Source: Bacteroidales bacterium UBA6340
Lineage (GTDB): Bacteria > Bacteroidota > Bacteroidia > Bacteroidales > Paludibacteraceae
NCBI GenBank assembly: GCA_002440265.1
Contig: DJSG01000045.1
Coordinates: forward strand, 2,284-34,506
Length of the DNA: 32,223 nucleotides
Direction: 5' to 3'
In this document: positions 22,352-29,539 of the stretch, piece after piece
How positions within the stretch are numbered: position 1 is the stretch's first letter
Layout of the letters: the number at the start of each line of letters is the position of its first letter
The notes under the pieces: model-generated
Database searches by the model: none
What the model was told of the DNA's origin: nothing
What the model saw: the letters and a program-made list of their open reading frames with translations, nothing else
Made by a program: the position numbers and the translations under genes

Positions 22352-24890
22352 TGCCTGTATCGGAATAATTGCTATCCATATTGCTGCTATCGTTCATACG
22401 CTCACCATCCATCGGACCTTTCTTCTTCATATTGCCGAAACTATAGGTGAAACTGAGTGAGACGGTACGTGAATGCCAGCGGTTCTCTTGGTACTGCCAA
22501 AAAGTGTCGCTGTAGGAGGTGTTGCGCCGTGCACGGGAGTCTAATATGTCGCGCACGTTGAGAGCGAGTGCCAACTTCTTGTCCAAGAACGTCTTGCGTA
22601 GTCCAATATCAATGGAGTAACTGTGTGATGACTCGCCCTGTGCCGTCACACGCGGACTGCGGTAGCGCGCAGACAACTGCCCCGAGAAGGTCTTGGTGAA
22701 CATAAACGAGGCATTGATGCGTGCCGACCATGCGAATATCTGCCGCGAGTGCAACTCGATATCCACAGGCGTGCCGTATAGGGTGGAGTGGTAGGAGTTG
22801 GCTTTCAGATAGTTATAGTAGAAATTGGCAGAGGTGGTCAGTTGCAGCAGTTCGCCCCACAGGCGGTTCTTCGCCACCACTTCCACACCTACTTCCTGCC
22901 GCGAGGAGAGGTTGATAAAGGTATTCTTCATCGTCTCCCCGTCTATGAACTTCACATTCTGTATCACCCCGTCGCGCGCACGCCAGAAGACGCCTGCCGA
23001 CAGAGTGTGCCGTTCCCATGCCTTCAGGTAGTTGAGTTCCAACGAAGAAGAGTAGGAGGGCAGCAATGCGGGATTGCCGAACTGAATGTTGGTCGAGTCG
23101 GAGAAGTCCATACGCGGGTTTATCATGTGCCCCCGCGGGCGGTCCACACGGCGTGTGTAGTTGAGTTGCAACTCATGTCCGTTGCCGAAGTCGTAACTGA
23201 TATATGCCGACGGAAACAACTGGAAATACGCTGTGTCCTGTGCCGAGGTCTGCAACGCCCTCCCCTCATAGTAGTATTGCGTCTCGATATGGCGCATAAA
23301 GTACTCACCGCGCAGTCCCACTTGCAGCGACAACTTGTCCCAAAACCTGTTGCCGTAGGTGATATACAGGGCATGAGTCTGCTCGTTGTTGTGGAAATTA
23401 TTGTAGTAACTCCACAGCGTATCTTCTCGCGCACTGCCGTTGTAGGCACTGGCTTGTGTCTGCCGCCATGCAAGGTCGGTCTGCCAACCCGCTTCAAGGC
23501 GCGAGTCTTTGGTGGGGTGCCACTCATAGTCTGCCTTCAGTTGCACAAAGCGGTCGTTGTTGTCCGACAACTGCTCCTGCGTGGTACTGGTGCCGTTCTC
23601 CGTTTGGATATAGAAATTGTCGTTGTTGAATCCGAAGTCGAAGTACTGCGCCGAGGCTTGCAACTTGTGCGCCTTGCTGATGTCGAAGTTCCATGACAGC
23701 ATGGCATTGTAGCCCGGGTGATTGGCTGTACCCGTTTGGTTGCGCTCATAGCAACGCAATGTATCCTCTTGATTACTTGCGTCTTGCGGTGCAACAAAGT
23801 GCGTCACGTCATACAAGGTGTAGTGTGTAGGATTATTGGTGCGGTTGGAGAAGAATCCCTTTGTCGGGTCATTCTTTGCCTCCACGATACCGAACCCCGA
23901 CACACCGATGGTAGAGCGGTCTGTCACGCGAATATCCACACCTCCGCGCAGAAACATACCCCCGCCCGAATGGTGCGACTCGCCTTCTGTCAGCATACGT
24001 GTCGTGTCTGCGGCATAGTAGTTGTAGCGGTCGGAATAGGTGCTGCCGTTGGAACTCCGGTAGTGGTAACCCGCATTGAAATAGGCATCCACTATACCCT
24101 TCGACATGTTGATATTGAAACCCAACTTACCCCCTGGCGGTGTCGTCCACGGCTTGGCAAGGGCATAACTGACATCCAGATTCACACTGCCATAGTATCC
24201 GGGCTTGCGGTCTTTCTTCATCACAAGATTGATGATACCCGCCGTACCTTCAGGAGAGAATTTTGCCGACGGGTTGGTGATGAGTTCTATCTCTTTGATG
24301 CTTTCCGCGGGCAGTTGTTGCAGCACTTGTGCGCGCGTATCGGCAGTCAGCCCAGCAGGCTTGCCGTTAATCCAAATCTCCACATCTTCCGAGTTGCGCA
24401 GCGAGATATTACCCTCTTGGTCCACGTCCACAGACGGGATATTCTCCAGTACATCGGTCACCGAACCGCCTGCCGAAGCAATGTTCTGGTCCACCGAGAA
24501 CACCTTCTTGTCCAACTCAAACCGCATAGTCGAGCCTTGCCCGACCACCTCTACTTCACTCAGCGTCTGCGCGTCCTCTTGCAGGTATATCTTGCCGAGG
24601 TTCACCTCTTTTCCCTGCAATGTTACCTCGCGCACCACATCGGTGTAGCCTACAAACGAAATACGGATAGTGTATGCCCCGTTTCCGAGGTTAAGCAGCA
24701 GAAATTCCCCGTTCTCGTCTGTTGTGTTTCCGTCCACAGGAGTGCTGCCGCTTTTGGGTGTAGCCGACACATTCACAAAGTCAAGCGGTTGGCGTGCTGA
24801 TGCGTCCAACACCCGTCCCGTTACCCTGTTCTGCGCCACTGCCACCATAGTCAGCAGCAACAGTACTGCAATATGGAATGTACGCCTCAT
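22341..24890 (-). CDS. TonB-receptor-like outer-membrane beta-barrel protein with carboxypeptidase-regulatory domain
   Basis: It has 849 residues from the ATG at 24890 (MRRTFHIAVLLLLTMVAVAQ, signal peptide). Residues about 22-105 are a CarboxypepD_reg-like domain (VTGRVLDASARQPLDFVNVSA, GEFLLLNLGNGAYTIRISFVGY). A plug domain follows (VFSVDQNIASAGGSVTDVLENIPSVDVD, EIWINGKPAGL, IKEIELITNPSAKFSPEGTAGIINLVMKK), then a large barrel of the OMP_b-brl_3 type ending in SLSFTYSFGNMKKK and a short polar tail. Such proteins import or bind unknown ligands; no SusD partner is present. An upstream in-frame extension to 24965 lies inside aroQ and is rejected. The start overlaps the aroQ stop by 4 bp. Confidence 0.87.
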   Translation of the reverse strand: MRRTFHIAVLLLLTMVAVAQNRVTGRVLDASARQPLDFVNVSATPKSGSTPVDGNTTDENGEFLLLNLGNGAYTIRISFVGYTDVVREVTLQGKEVNLGKIYLQEDAQTLSEVEVVGQGSTMRFELDKKVFSVDQNIASAGGSVTDVLENIPSVDVDQEGNISLRNSEDVEIWINGKPAGLTADTRAQVLQQLPAESIKEIELITNPSAKFSPEGTAGIINLVMKKDRKPGYYGSVNLDVSYALAKPWTTPPGGKLGFNINMSKGIVDAYFNAGYHYRSSNGSTYSDRYNYYAADTTRMLTEGESHHSGGGMFLRGGVDIRVTDRSTIGVSGFGIVEAKNDPTKGFFSNRTNNPTHYTLYDVTHFVAPQDASNQEDTLRCYERNQTGTANHPGYNAMLSWNFDISKAHKLQASAQYFDFGFNNDNFYIQTENGTSTTQEQLSDNNDRFVQLKADYEWHPTKDSRLEAGWQTDLAWRQTQASAYNGSAREDTLWSYYNNFHNNEQTHALYITYGNRFWDKLSLQVGLRGEYFMRHIETQYYYEGRALQTSAQDTAYFQLFPSAYISYDFGNGHELQLNYTRRVDRPRGHMINPRMDFSDSTNIQFGNPALLPSYSSSLELNYLKAWERHTLSAGVFWRARDGVIQNVKFIDGETMKNTFINLSSRQEVGVEVVAKNRLWGELLQLTTSANFYYNYLKANSYHSTLYGTPVDIELHSRQIFAWSARINASFMFTKTFSGQLSARYRSPRVTAQGESSHSYSIDIGLRKTFLDKKLALALNVRDILDSRARRNTSYSDTFWQYQENRWHSRTVSLSFTYSFGNMKKKGPMDGERMNDSSNMDSNYSDTGNEE

Positions 24891-25336
24891 CCTTTGCTGT
24901 TGATAATCCACTCCAATGCCTCGCGGTAACCATCCGTGCCGTGCCCCATCACGGTGTGTGTGCACACATCGCTCAGCAGGCTGACGTGGCGGAACTCCTC
25001 ACGCAGGCTGATGTCGGAGATATGCACCTCCACCACAGGTACCATGGCACAAGCCACCGCATCGCGCAATGCCACACTTGTATGCGTATAACCGCCCGCA
25101 TTGAGAATAATACCGTCCACAGGCTCTGCGTGTAGCGATGTCTTCAGCCCCCCGAACTCCTGCACCCAATCTATCAGGTCGCCCTCGTGGTTCGACTGGC
25201 GGTACTCCATATATATATAGGGGTACGCGCGTTGCAAGTCCAACAGCACCTGCTCCATCGAGCGGGTGCCGTAGATTGTCGGTTCGCGCCGTCCCAACAG
25301 ATTTAGGTTAGGTCCGTTGATTATCGCTATCCGCAT
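24887..25336 (-). CDS. aroQ: type II 3-dehydroquinate dehydratase
   Basis: Third step of the shikimate pathway: it dehydrates 3-dehydroquinate to 3-dehydroshikimate and acts in the cytoplasm as a dodecamer. Visible are INGPNLNLLGRREP, the catalytic Tyr22 in IYG, QSNHEGDLIDW, ILNAGGYTHTSVAL (Asn79, His85), the catalytic His105 in VEVHIS, and REEFRHVS. It has 149 residues, the family's usual size. It lies between rho and an outer-membrane receptor gene and overlaps the latter by 4 bp. This is an unusual mix of metabolic and envelope genes in one transcription unit. Confidence 0.96.
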   Translation of the reverse strand: MRIAIINGPNLNLLGRREPTIYGTRSMEQVLLDLQRAYPYIYMEYRQSNHEGDLIDWVQEFGGLKTSLHAEPVDGIILNAGGYTHTSVALRDAVACAMVPVVEVHISDISLREEFRHVSLLSDVCTHTVMGHGTDGYREALEWIINSKG

Positions 25337-25362
25337 ATTAATTACTAACTATTACTTATTAA

Positions 25363-27462
25363 CTATCTCGCCCCATTCACCATAAGCAGGAACTCATCAT
25401 TGTCGCGGGTGCGCTCCATATACTGCTTCAGTTTCTCCATAGCCTCCACACTGTTCATATCGCTGAGTTGCTTGCGTATCATCCACATACGTGACAATAC
25501 ATCAGGCGGCAGCAGCAGGTCATCACGGCGGGTGCTCGATGCCGGTATATCCACAGCAGGGAAGATACGTTTGTTGCTCAGTTTGCGGTCTAATTGCAAC
25601 TCCATGTTGCCCGTACCCTTGAACTCCTCGAATATCACATCGTCCATCTTGCTGCCTGTTTCGGTCAGTGCCGTAGCGATGATGGTCAGGCTACCACCGT
25701 TCTCGATGTTACGTGCCGCACCGAAGAAACGCTTGGGCTTGTGCAGTGCCTGTGCTTCCACACCGCCCGACAGCACCTTGCCGCTCGCCGGAGCCACTGT
25801 GTTGTAGGCGCGTGCCAAACGGGTAATACTATCCAGCAGAATCACTACGTCATGCCCGCATTCCACCAGTCGTTTGGCTTTTTCGTGCACGATATTCGCC
25901 ACCTTCACATGGTTCTCGGCGGGCTCGTCGAACGTCGAAGCAATCACCTCTGCCTTCACGCTGCGTGCCATATCCGTCACCTCCTCAGGACGCTCGTCGA
26001 TGAGCAGGATTATCATATATACTTCGGGGTGGTTGGCTGCAATGGCATTGGCTATCTCCTTGAGCAGCACCGTCTTACCTGTCTTCGGCTGTGCCACAAT
26101 CAGTCCGCGCTGACCCTTGCCAATCGGGGCAAACAAATCGATGATACGCACCGACAGCGGGTCGCTCTTGTCGCCTTTGCATAGTTTGAACTTCTCATCA
26201 GGGAAGAGAGGTGTCAGGTTCTCAAACGCAATACGCTCACGTGCTTGCGCGGGCGAGATACCGTTGATGCGTATCACCTCTTTCATTGGGAAGTACTTGT
26301 CCGTATCACGCGGCGGACGAATGGTGCACTCTACCGTATCACCCGTCTTCAGACTGTATTGCTTAATCTGCTGTGCCGAAACATATATGTCATCGGGCGA
26401 TGAGATATAGTTATAATCCGCACTGCGCAGGAACCCGTAGCCATCGGGGCAGCACTCCAGCGTTCCCATTGCCACAATAGTATCGCCAAATGCCTCCGCA
26501 CCATTGTTGAGTGCCTCGTCTTCAGGTCCTGTAGGAGGAGTGTATTGTGGTGCGGTCTGAATGGGTGTTAGTTCCTCACCGTTGGCTATCTGCTCCTCAC
26601 GCTTTGCCATTTGTTTGGTTATCTGTGCAATACGCGCATTGATGCGGGCTTGACGCTCCTCTTTCGTCTCGTTTTTGCGGTTGGGAGTGTAAGGATTATA
26701 TGGCTCCTGCTTGACGGATTCAGCGGCAACAGCCTGAGCGGGTGCAGGTTGCTCTGCTGCGGGTTGCTCTTGCACAGGTGCAGGTTGCGCTTGTGGTGCA
26801 GCCAATGGTGCAGATGCTTCTGCAGGTGCTTCCGGTTGCACTTGCGGATTCTTCCTTGGACGTCCGCGTTTCTTGGCGGGGGGTGCTGCAGGAGTCTCCG
26901 CTTGCGGTTCTGTTGTTGCTGCGGTAGTGGTTGCAGGCTGGGCAGGAACTATACTATTGGTTTCGCTAATCTCCATTTGCAGAGGTTCGCTGTTCTTGTT
27001 TTGCGGTTTGCGCCCGCGCTTGTTACCTGTAGCAGGCACTGCGGCAGTAGCGGCAGGAGTACTTGCTGTGGCAGGTGTATCAAATAAGGTGGTCGTGGTA
27101 TTGACAATAGTTGATTTCGGTTGAGGTTGCTTGGCTTGCTCTTCTTTTATCTGGTCAAGCGTCTCTTGTTTGCTGCCTACTGTGGCTGCTACTCGGTTGC
27201 CTTTGAGGTTGGCAGTGTTTACTTTCGTAGGTGTCTGCTGTATCCTGTTGCGCTTGTTTCGCTTTGGCTCTTCGCCTTGTGCTTGCCGTGCGTCGGCTTT
27301 GGCTTGTACTTCGGCACCTCGTCTGTCGGCTTGGGCATCCAGAATTTCATAGATTACTGATTGGGCTGTTGCGTTCTTGTTGATTTTCAGTCCGAACGTT
27401 TCCGCAATCTCAATCAGTTGTTCGAGCGTCATACGCCCGAGTCGTTGCATATCGTATTGCAT
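25363..27462 (-). CDS. rho: transcription termination factor Rho with long disordered insert
   Basis: A 699-residue Rho: ring-shaped RNA-dependent ATPase that ends transcription. The N-terminal Rho helical domain (residues 1-45) is separated from the RNA-binding OB fold (about 330-400, GTLECCPDGYGFLRS) by some 280 residues rich in Ala, Pro, Gln and Thr. The ATPase domain follows, with Walker A QPKTGKT at 458-464, Walker B VVILLDSITRLARA, and the Q/R-loop region SGGVEAQALHKPKRFFGAARNIE. The insert has two basic AT-hook-like words, NKRGRKPQNK (147-156) and KKRGRPRKN (197-205). A large disordered region is known for Rho of Bacteroides thetaiotaomicron. It has its own promoter at 27540-27570 and probably leads the run down to 20157. 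Confidence 0.96.
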   Translation of the reverse strand: MQYDMQRLGRMTLEQLIEIAETFGLKINKNATAQSVIYEILDAQADRRGAEVQAKADARQAQGEEPKRNKRNRIQQTPTKVNTANLKGNRVAATVGSKQETLDQIKEEQAKQPQPKSTIVNTTTTLFDTPATASTPAATAAVPATGNKRGRKPQNKNSEPLQMEISETNSIVPAQPATTTAATTEPQAETPAAPPAKKRGRPRKNPQVQPEAPAEASAPLAAPQAQPAPVQEQPAAEQPAPAQAVAAESVKQEPYNPYTPNRKNETKEERQARINARIAQITKQMAKREEQIANGEELTPIQTAPQYTPPTGPEDEALNNGAEAFGDTIVAMGTLECCPDGYGFLRSADYNYISSPDDIYVSAQQIKQYSLKTGDTVECTIRPPRDTDKYFPMKEVIRINGISPAQARERIAFENLTPLFPDEKFKLCKGDKSDPLSVRIIDLFAPIGKGQRGLIVAQPKTGKTVLLKEIANAIAANHPEVYMIILLIDERPEEVTDMARSVKAEVIASTFDEPAENHVKVANIVHEKAKRLVECGHDVVILLDSITRLARAYNTVAPASGKVLSGGVEAQALHKPKRFFGAARNIENGGSLTIIATALTETGSKMDDVIFEEFKGTGNMELQLDRKLSNKRIFPAVDIPASSTRRDDLLLPPDVLSRMWMIRKQLSDMNSVEAMEKLKQYMERTRDNDEFLLMVNGAR

Positions 27463-27539
27463 AAAAAGTTAATGATTTTATTCTAAAAAGGGAATTGTGA
27501 TTGGAGTATATCCTTGCGGTTTCCTGACTAATCACGCCG

Positions 27540-27570
27540 CAAAGGTACTACAAATAAGTGAAATATGCAA
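27540..27570 (-). promoter_or_regulatory. Bacteroidota-type promoter of rho
   Basis: On the minus strand: TTG (27570-27568), 20 bases, TACCTTTG (27547-27540). It sits directly behind the end of mtaB and gives a leader of about 70 bases before the rho start codon. Confidence 0.8.
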
Positions 27571-27584
27571 GTACAACCTGCATT

Positions 27585-28994
27585 TTATAGCACAATTTCC
27601 TCAAAAGTGTTCACTTTTTTCTTGTCGTAGGGGGTCGTTACCCGTATATAGTTCTCCGTAAATCCCGACATCTTGTCGCCTTCGCGCTTCGATTCCCACA
27701 GCACAACTGCCTTTTCGCCCTTGTGCTGGGCATAGAAATCCGCTAATTTCTGTTCCGAAATGGCGTGCAGCACCTTGCTCCGTCTGTGTCTCTCCGCCAT
27801 GGGAACCACCTCCAAATCCATCTCCAGCATACGTGTATTGGCGCGCTCCGAATAGGTGAAGACATGCAACTGGCTCACCGGCAACCGCTCTATAAACGCC
27901 ACGTAATCAGCGAAGTATTCGGCGGTCTCCCCTCTCACGCCCACCATACAATCCACGCCGATAAAGGCATTGGGCATCACCTGCCGTATATGCGTCACGC
28001 GCTCCTCGAACAACTCCCGCGTGTATCTCCTGTGCATAATTCGTAGCACCTCATTGCTCCCCGATTGCAGCGGAATATGAAAGTGCGGAGCAAAATGCCT
28101 TGATTGCGCCACAAAGTCTATCACCTCATCGCTCAGCAGGTTGGGTTCGCACGATGATATGCGCACCCTGTACCCCACACCCTCTTCATGCGCCTGCAAT
28201 GCGTCCAGACTACGCAGCAAATCAATGAACCGCTCCCCCGTACTCCGCCCGAAATCGCCTATGTTCACCCCCGTCAGCACTATCTCTTTCGCCCCATCGT
28301 CTATCGCCTGTTGTGCCGCTGTCACCACCTCCGCGATGCTCGGATTGCGCGATTTGCCGCGTGCCAGAGGAATGGTGCAATACGTGCAGAAGTAGTTGCA
28401 CCCGTCTTGCACTTTCAGGAAGCACCTCGTCCTGTCATCTCTGGAATATGCCCCGTGAAAGTTGTCCACCGCCCGTATGTCCGTTGTAAACTCTGGAGGG
28501 ACAACGCTCTGCTTGGGGGACGACGCGGCTCGCGTCGTCATATCCGAAACGGGGTACATCTCTCGCGTCGTTAGTTGCTCTTTTAGCCCCTCCTGTCGCG
28601 GGGTCCCCGCAAGCCCGTGGGCGTAGTGGGGTGGTCCTGGAGGGGTTGGGGAGGTCTTCTCTATCTGCTCCACCAACTCGGGAATCTTAAACTTCGCGTC
28701 CTGCCCCAGCACGTAGTCCACTCCCTCTATCTCTTTGATTTCCTGTGGCTTTAGTTGTGCGTAGCAGCCCGTAACTATCAGCACGGCATTGGGGTTCTCC
28801 CTGCGTATCTTGTGTATCGCCTGCCTGCCTTTGTGGTCAGCCACATCGGTTACGGAACAGGTGTTCACCACACACACGTCCGCCTCCTCATTGGCTCTTG
28901 CGCGCACGTGCCCGCGTTCCAACAAGGTCTTGCCTATCGCACTGCTCTCCGCAAAGTTCAGTTTGCACCCCAATGTCACAAATCGTATCGTCAT
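27585..28994 (-). CDS. mtaB: tRNA (N6-threonylcarbamoyladenosine-37-C2)-methylthiotransferase, with in-frame insert
   Basis: A radical-SAM methylthiotransferase that converts t6A37 to ms2t6A in ANN-decoding tRNAs. The N-terminal cluster ligands are Cys10 (LGCKLNFAE), Cys46 (NTCSVT) and Cys77 (VTGCYAQ). The radical-SAM cluster is Cys199, 203 and 206 in DGCNYFCTYC. A TRAM-type RNA-binding domain closes the protein (AVVLWESKREGDKMSGFTENYIRV). The opening TLGCKLNF is of the MtaB/YqeV rather than the MiaB or RimO type. Between the two cluster domains, residues about 114-168 form a Pro/Thr-rich stretch that I do not expect in relatives (see the repeat entry). Catalytic residues are intact, so the enzyme should be active. 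It has its own promoter at 29048-29078. Confidence 0.92.
   Translation of the reverse strand: MTIRFVTLGCKLNFAESSAIGKTLLERGHVRARANEEADVCVVNTCSVTDVADHKGRQAIHKIRRENPNAVLIVTGCYAQLKPQEIKEIEGVDYVLGQDAKFKIPELVEQIEKTSPTPPGPPHYAHGLAGTPRQEGLKEQLTTREMYPVSDMTTRAASSPKQSVVPPEFTTDIRAVDNFHGAYSRDDRTRCFLKVQDGCNYFCTYCTIPLARGKSRNPSIAEVVTAAQQAIDDGAKEIVLTGVNIGDFGRSTGERFIDLLRSLDALQAHEEGVGYRVRISSCEPNLLSDEVIDFVAQSRHFAPHFHIPLQSGSNEVLRIMHRRYTRELFEERVTHIRQVMPNAFIGVDCMVGVRGETAEYFADYVAFIERLPVSQLHVFTYSERANTRMLEMDLEVVPMAERHRRSKVLHAISEQKLADFYAQHKGEKAVVLWESKREGDKMSGFTENYIRVTTPYDKKKVNTFEEIVL
28491..28655 (-). repeat. palindrome-rich element inserted in frame in mtaB
   Basis: About 165 bp, a multiple of three, coding residues about 114-168 (TSPTPPGPPHYAHG at the start, SSPKQSVVPPE at the end). 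It carries a perfect hairpin GACGACGCG-GCT-CGCGTCGTC (28519-28539), a second, GCGGGG-T-CCCCGC (28598-28610), and the flank halves ACCTCCCCAACCCCTCCAG and AGGAGGGGCT. Those halves are joined directly in the 29-bp element at 20128-20156. Boundaries are estimated from where the mtaB family pattern breaks and resumes. Confidence 0.6.
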
Positions 28995-28996
28995 CT

Positions 28997-29026
28997 CAAA
29001 AACACTTCAACCAAAAACACTTCAAC
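28997..29026. repeat. 15-bp direct duplication in the mtaB leader
   Basis: Two identical 15-mers, CAAAAACACTTCAAC, head to tail, ending two bases upstream of the mtaB start codon (minus strand GTTGAAGTGTTTTTG twice). They fill most of the short leader between promoter and start. Confidence 0.85.
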
Positions 29027-29047
29027 CATAAACTCGTAAACCGAGTA

Positions 29048-29078
29048 CAAAGATAATACAAAATCGCCCGAAATCCAA
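29048..29078 (-). promoter_or_regulatory. Bacteroidota-type promoter of mtaB
   Basis: On the minus strand: TTG (29078-29076), 20 bases, TATCTTTG (29055-29048). The predicted leader is about 45 bases. Confidence 0.75.
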
Positions 29079-29473
29079 ATTTATTTTCGTTTTTTCGCCA
29101 AAATGGTGCATTTTGTATTTTCGGCTTGCAACCCATTGACACTCAATGCCCAAAAATCTTCATTTTTTCAGTGGTTTTTATACACTTTTCCCAAAACGGC
29201 TGTTTTAACAAAAGTTGTATTTCAATTTCACAAAACTCCTATCGCCCACAGTATCATCCAAAAGAACAACCAAAACATGGACAACAAACAACACCTGTTG
29301 TGCGCAACATGCGCACAACATTCCCTTTCCTCCGTTGAATTACCATTAAAAACATAGAGGAACATCTAATTATCCACGAATTATCCATCAATTAACATAT
29401 GATTTGTGAATTTACGATTTAGGGGATATTTATTGCCATTTGACCATTGTGCTTTTGGGGTAGCCACCTAAAA
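29079..29473. other. intergenic stretch with a 10-bp-arm palindrome
   Basis: No credible gene: the short open frames here lack a family pattern. The one clear structure is GTTGTGCGCA-ACA-TGCGCACAAC (29297-29319), a perfect palindrome with 10-bp arms and a 3-base centre and no T-run on either strand. It could be a regulator-binding site or a cruciform. It lies some 220 bp upstream of the mtaB promoter and beyond the terminator of the BspA-like gene. Confidence 0.45.
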
Positions 29474-29506
29474 CAAAAAAGAGAGACGCGGTGAAACCAC
29501 GTCTCT
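29474..29506 (-). terminator. intrinsic terminator of the BspA-like gene
   Basis: AGAGACG-C-GGT and ACC-A-CGTCTCT form a stem with one mismatch and a GAA loop (29482-29506). On the minus strand it is followed by CTTTTTTG. It lies about 35 bp after the stop of the gene at 29540-32008. Confidence 0.8.
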
Positions 29507-29539
29507 ACAATAAATAGTGCTTAGGTATTTGATGCTCTC

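Noticed and set aside
24891..24965. N-terminal extension of the outer-membrane receptor to 24965
   Set aside because: The extension lies inside aroQ and precedes a clear signal peptide beginning at 24890.
25087..25120. NAGGYTHTS instead of NPGAYTHTS in AroQ as a damaged active site
   Set aside because: The Asn, His and Thr contacts are retained, and I recall the same change in other Bacteroidetes enzymes, so it is probably a lineage variant.
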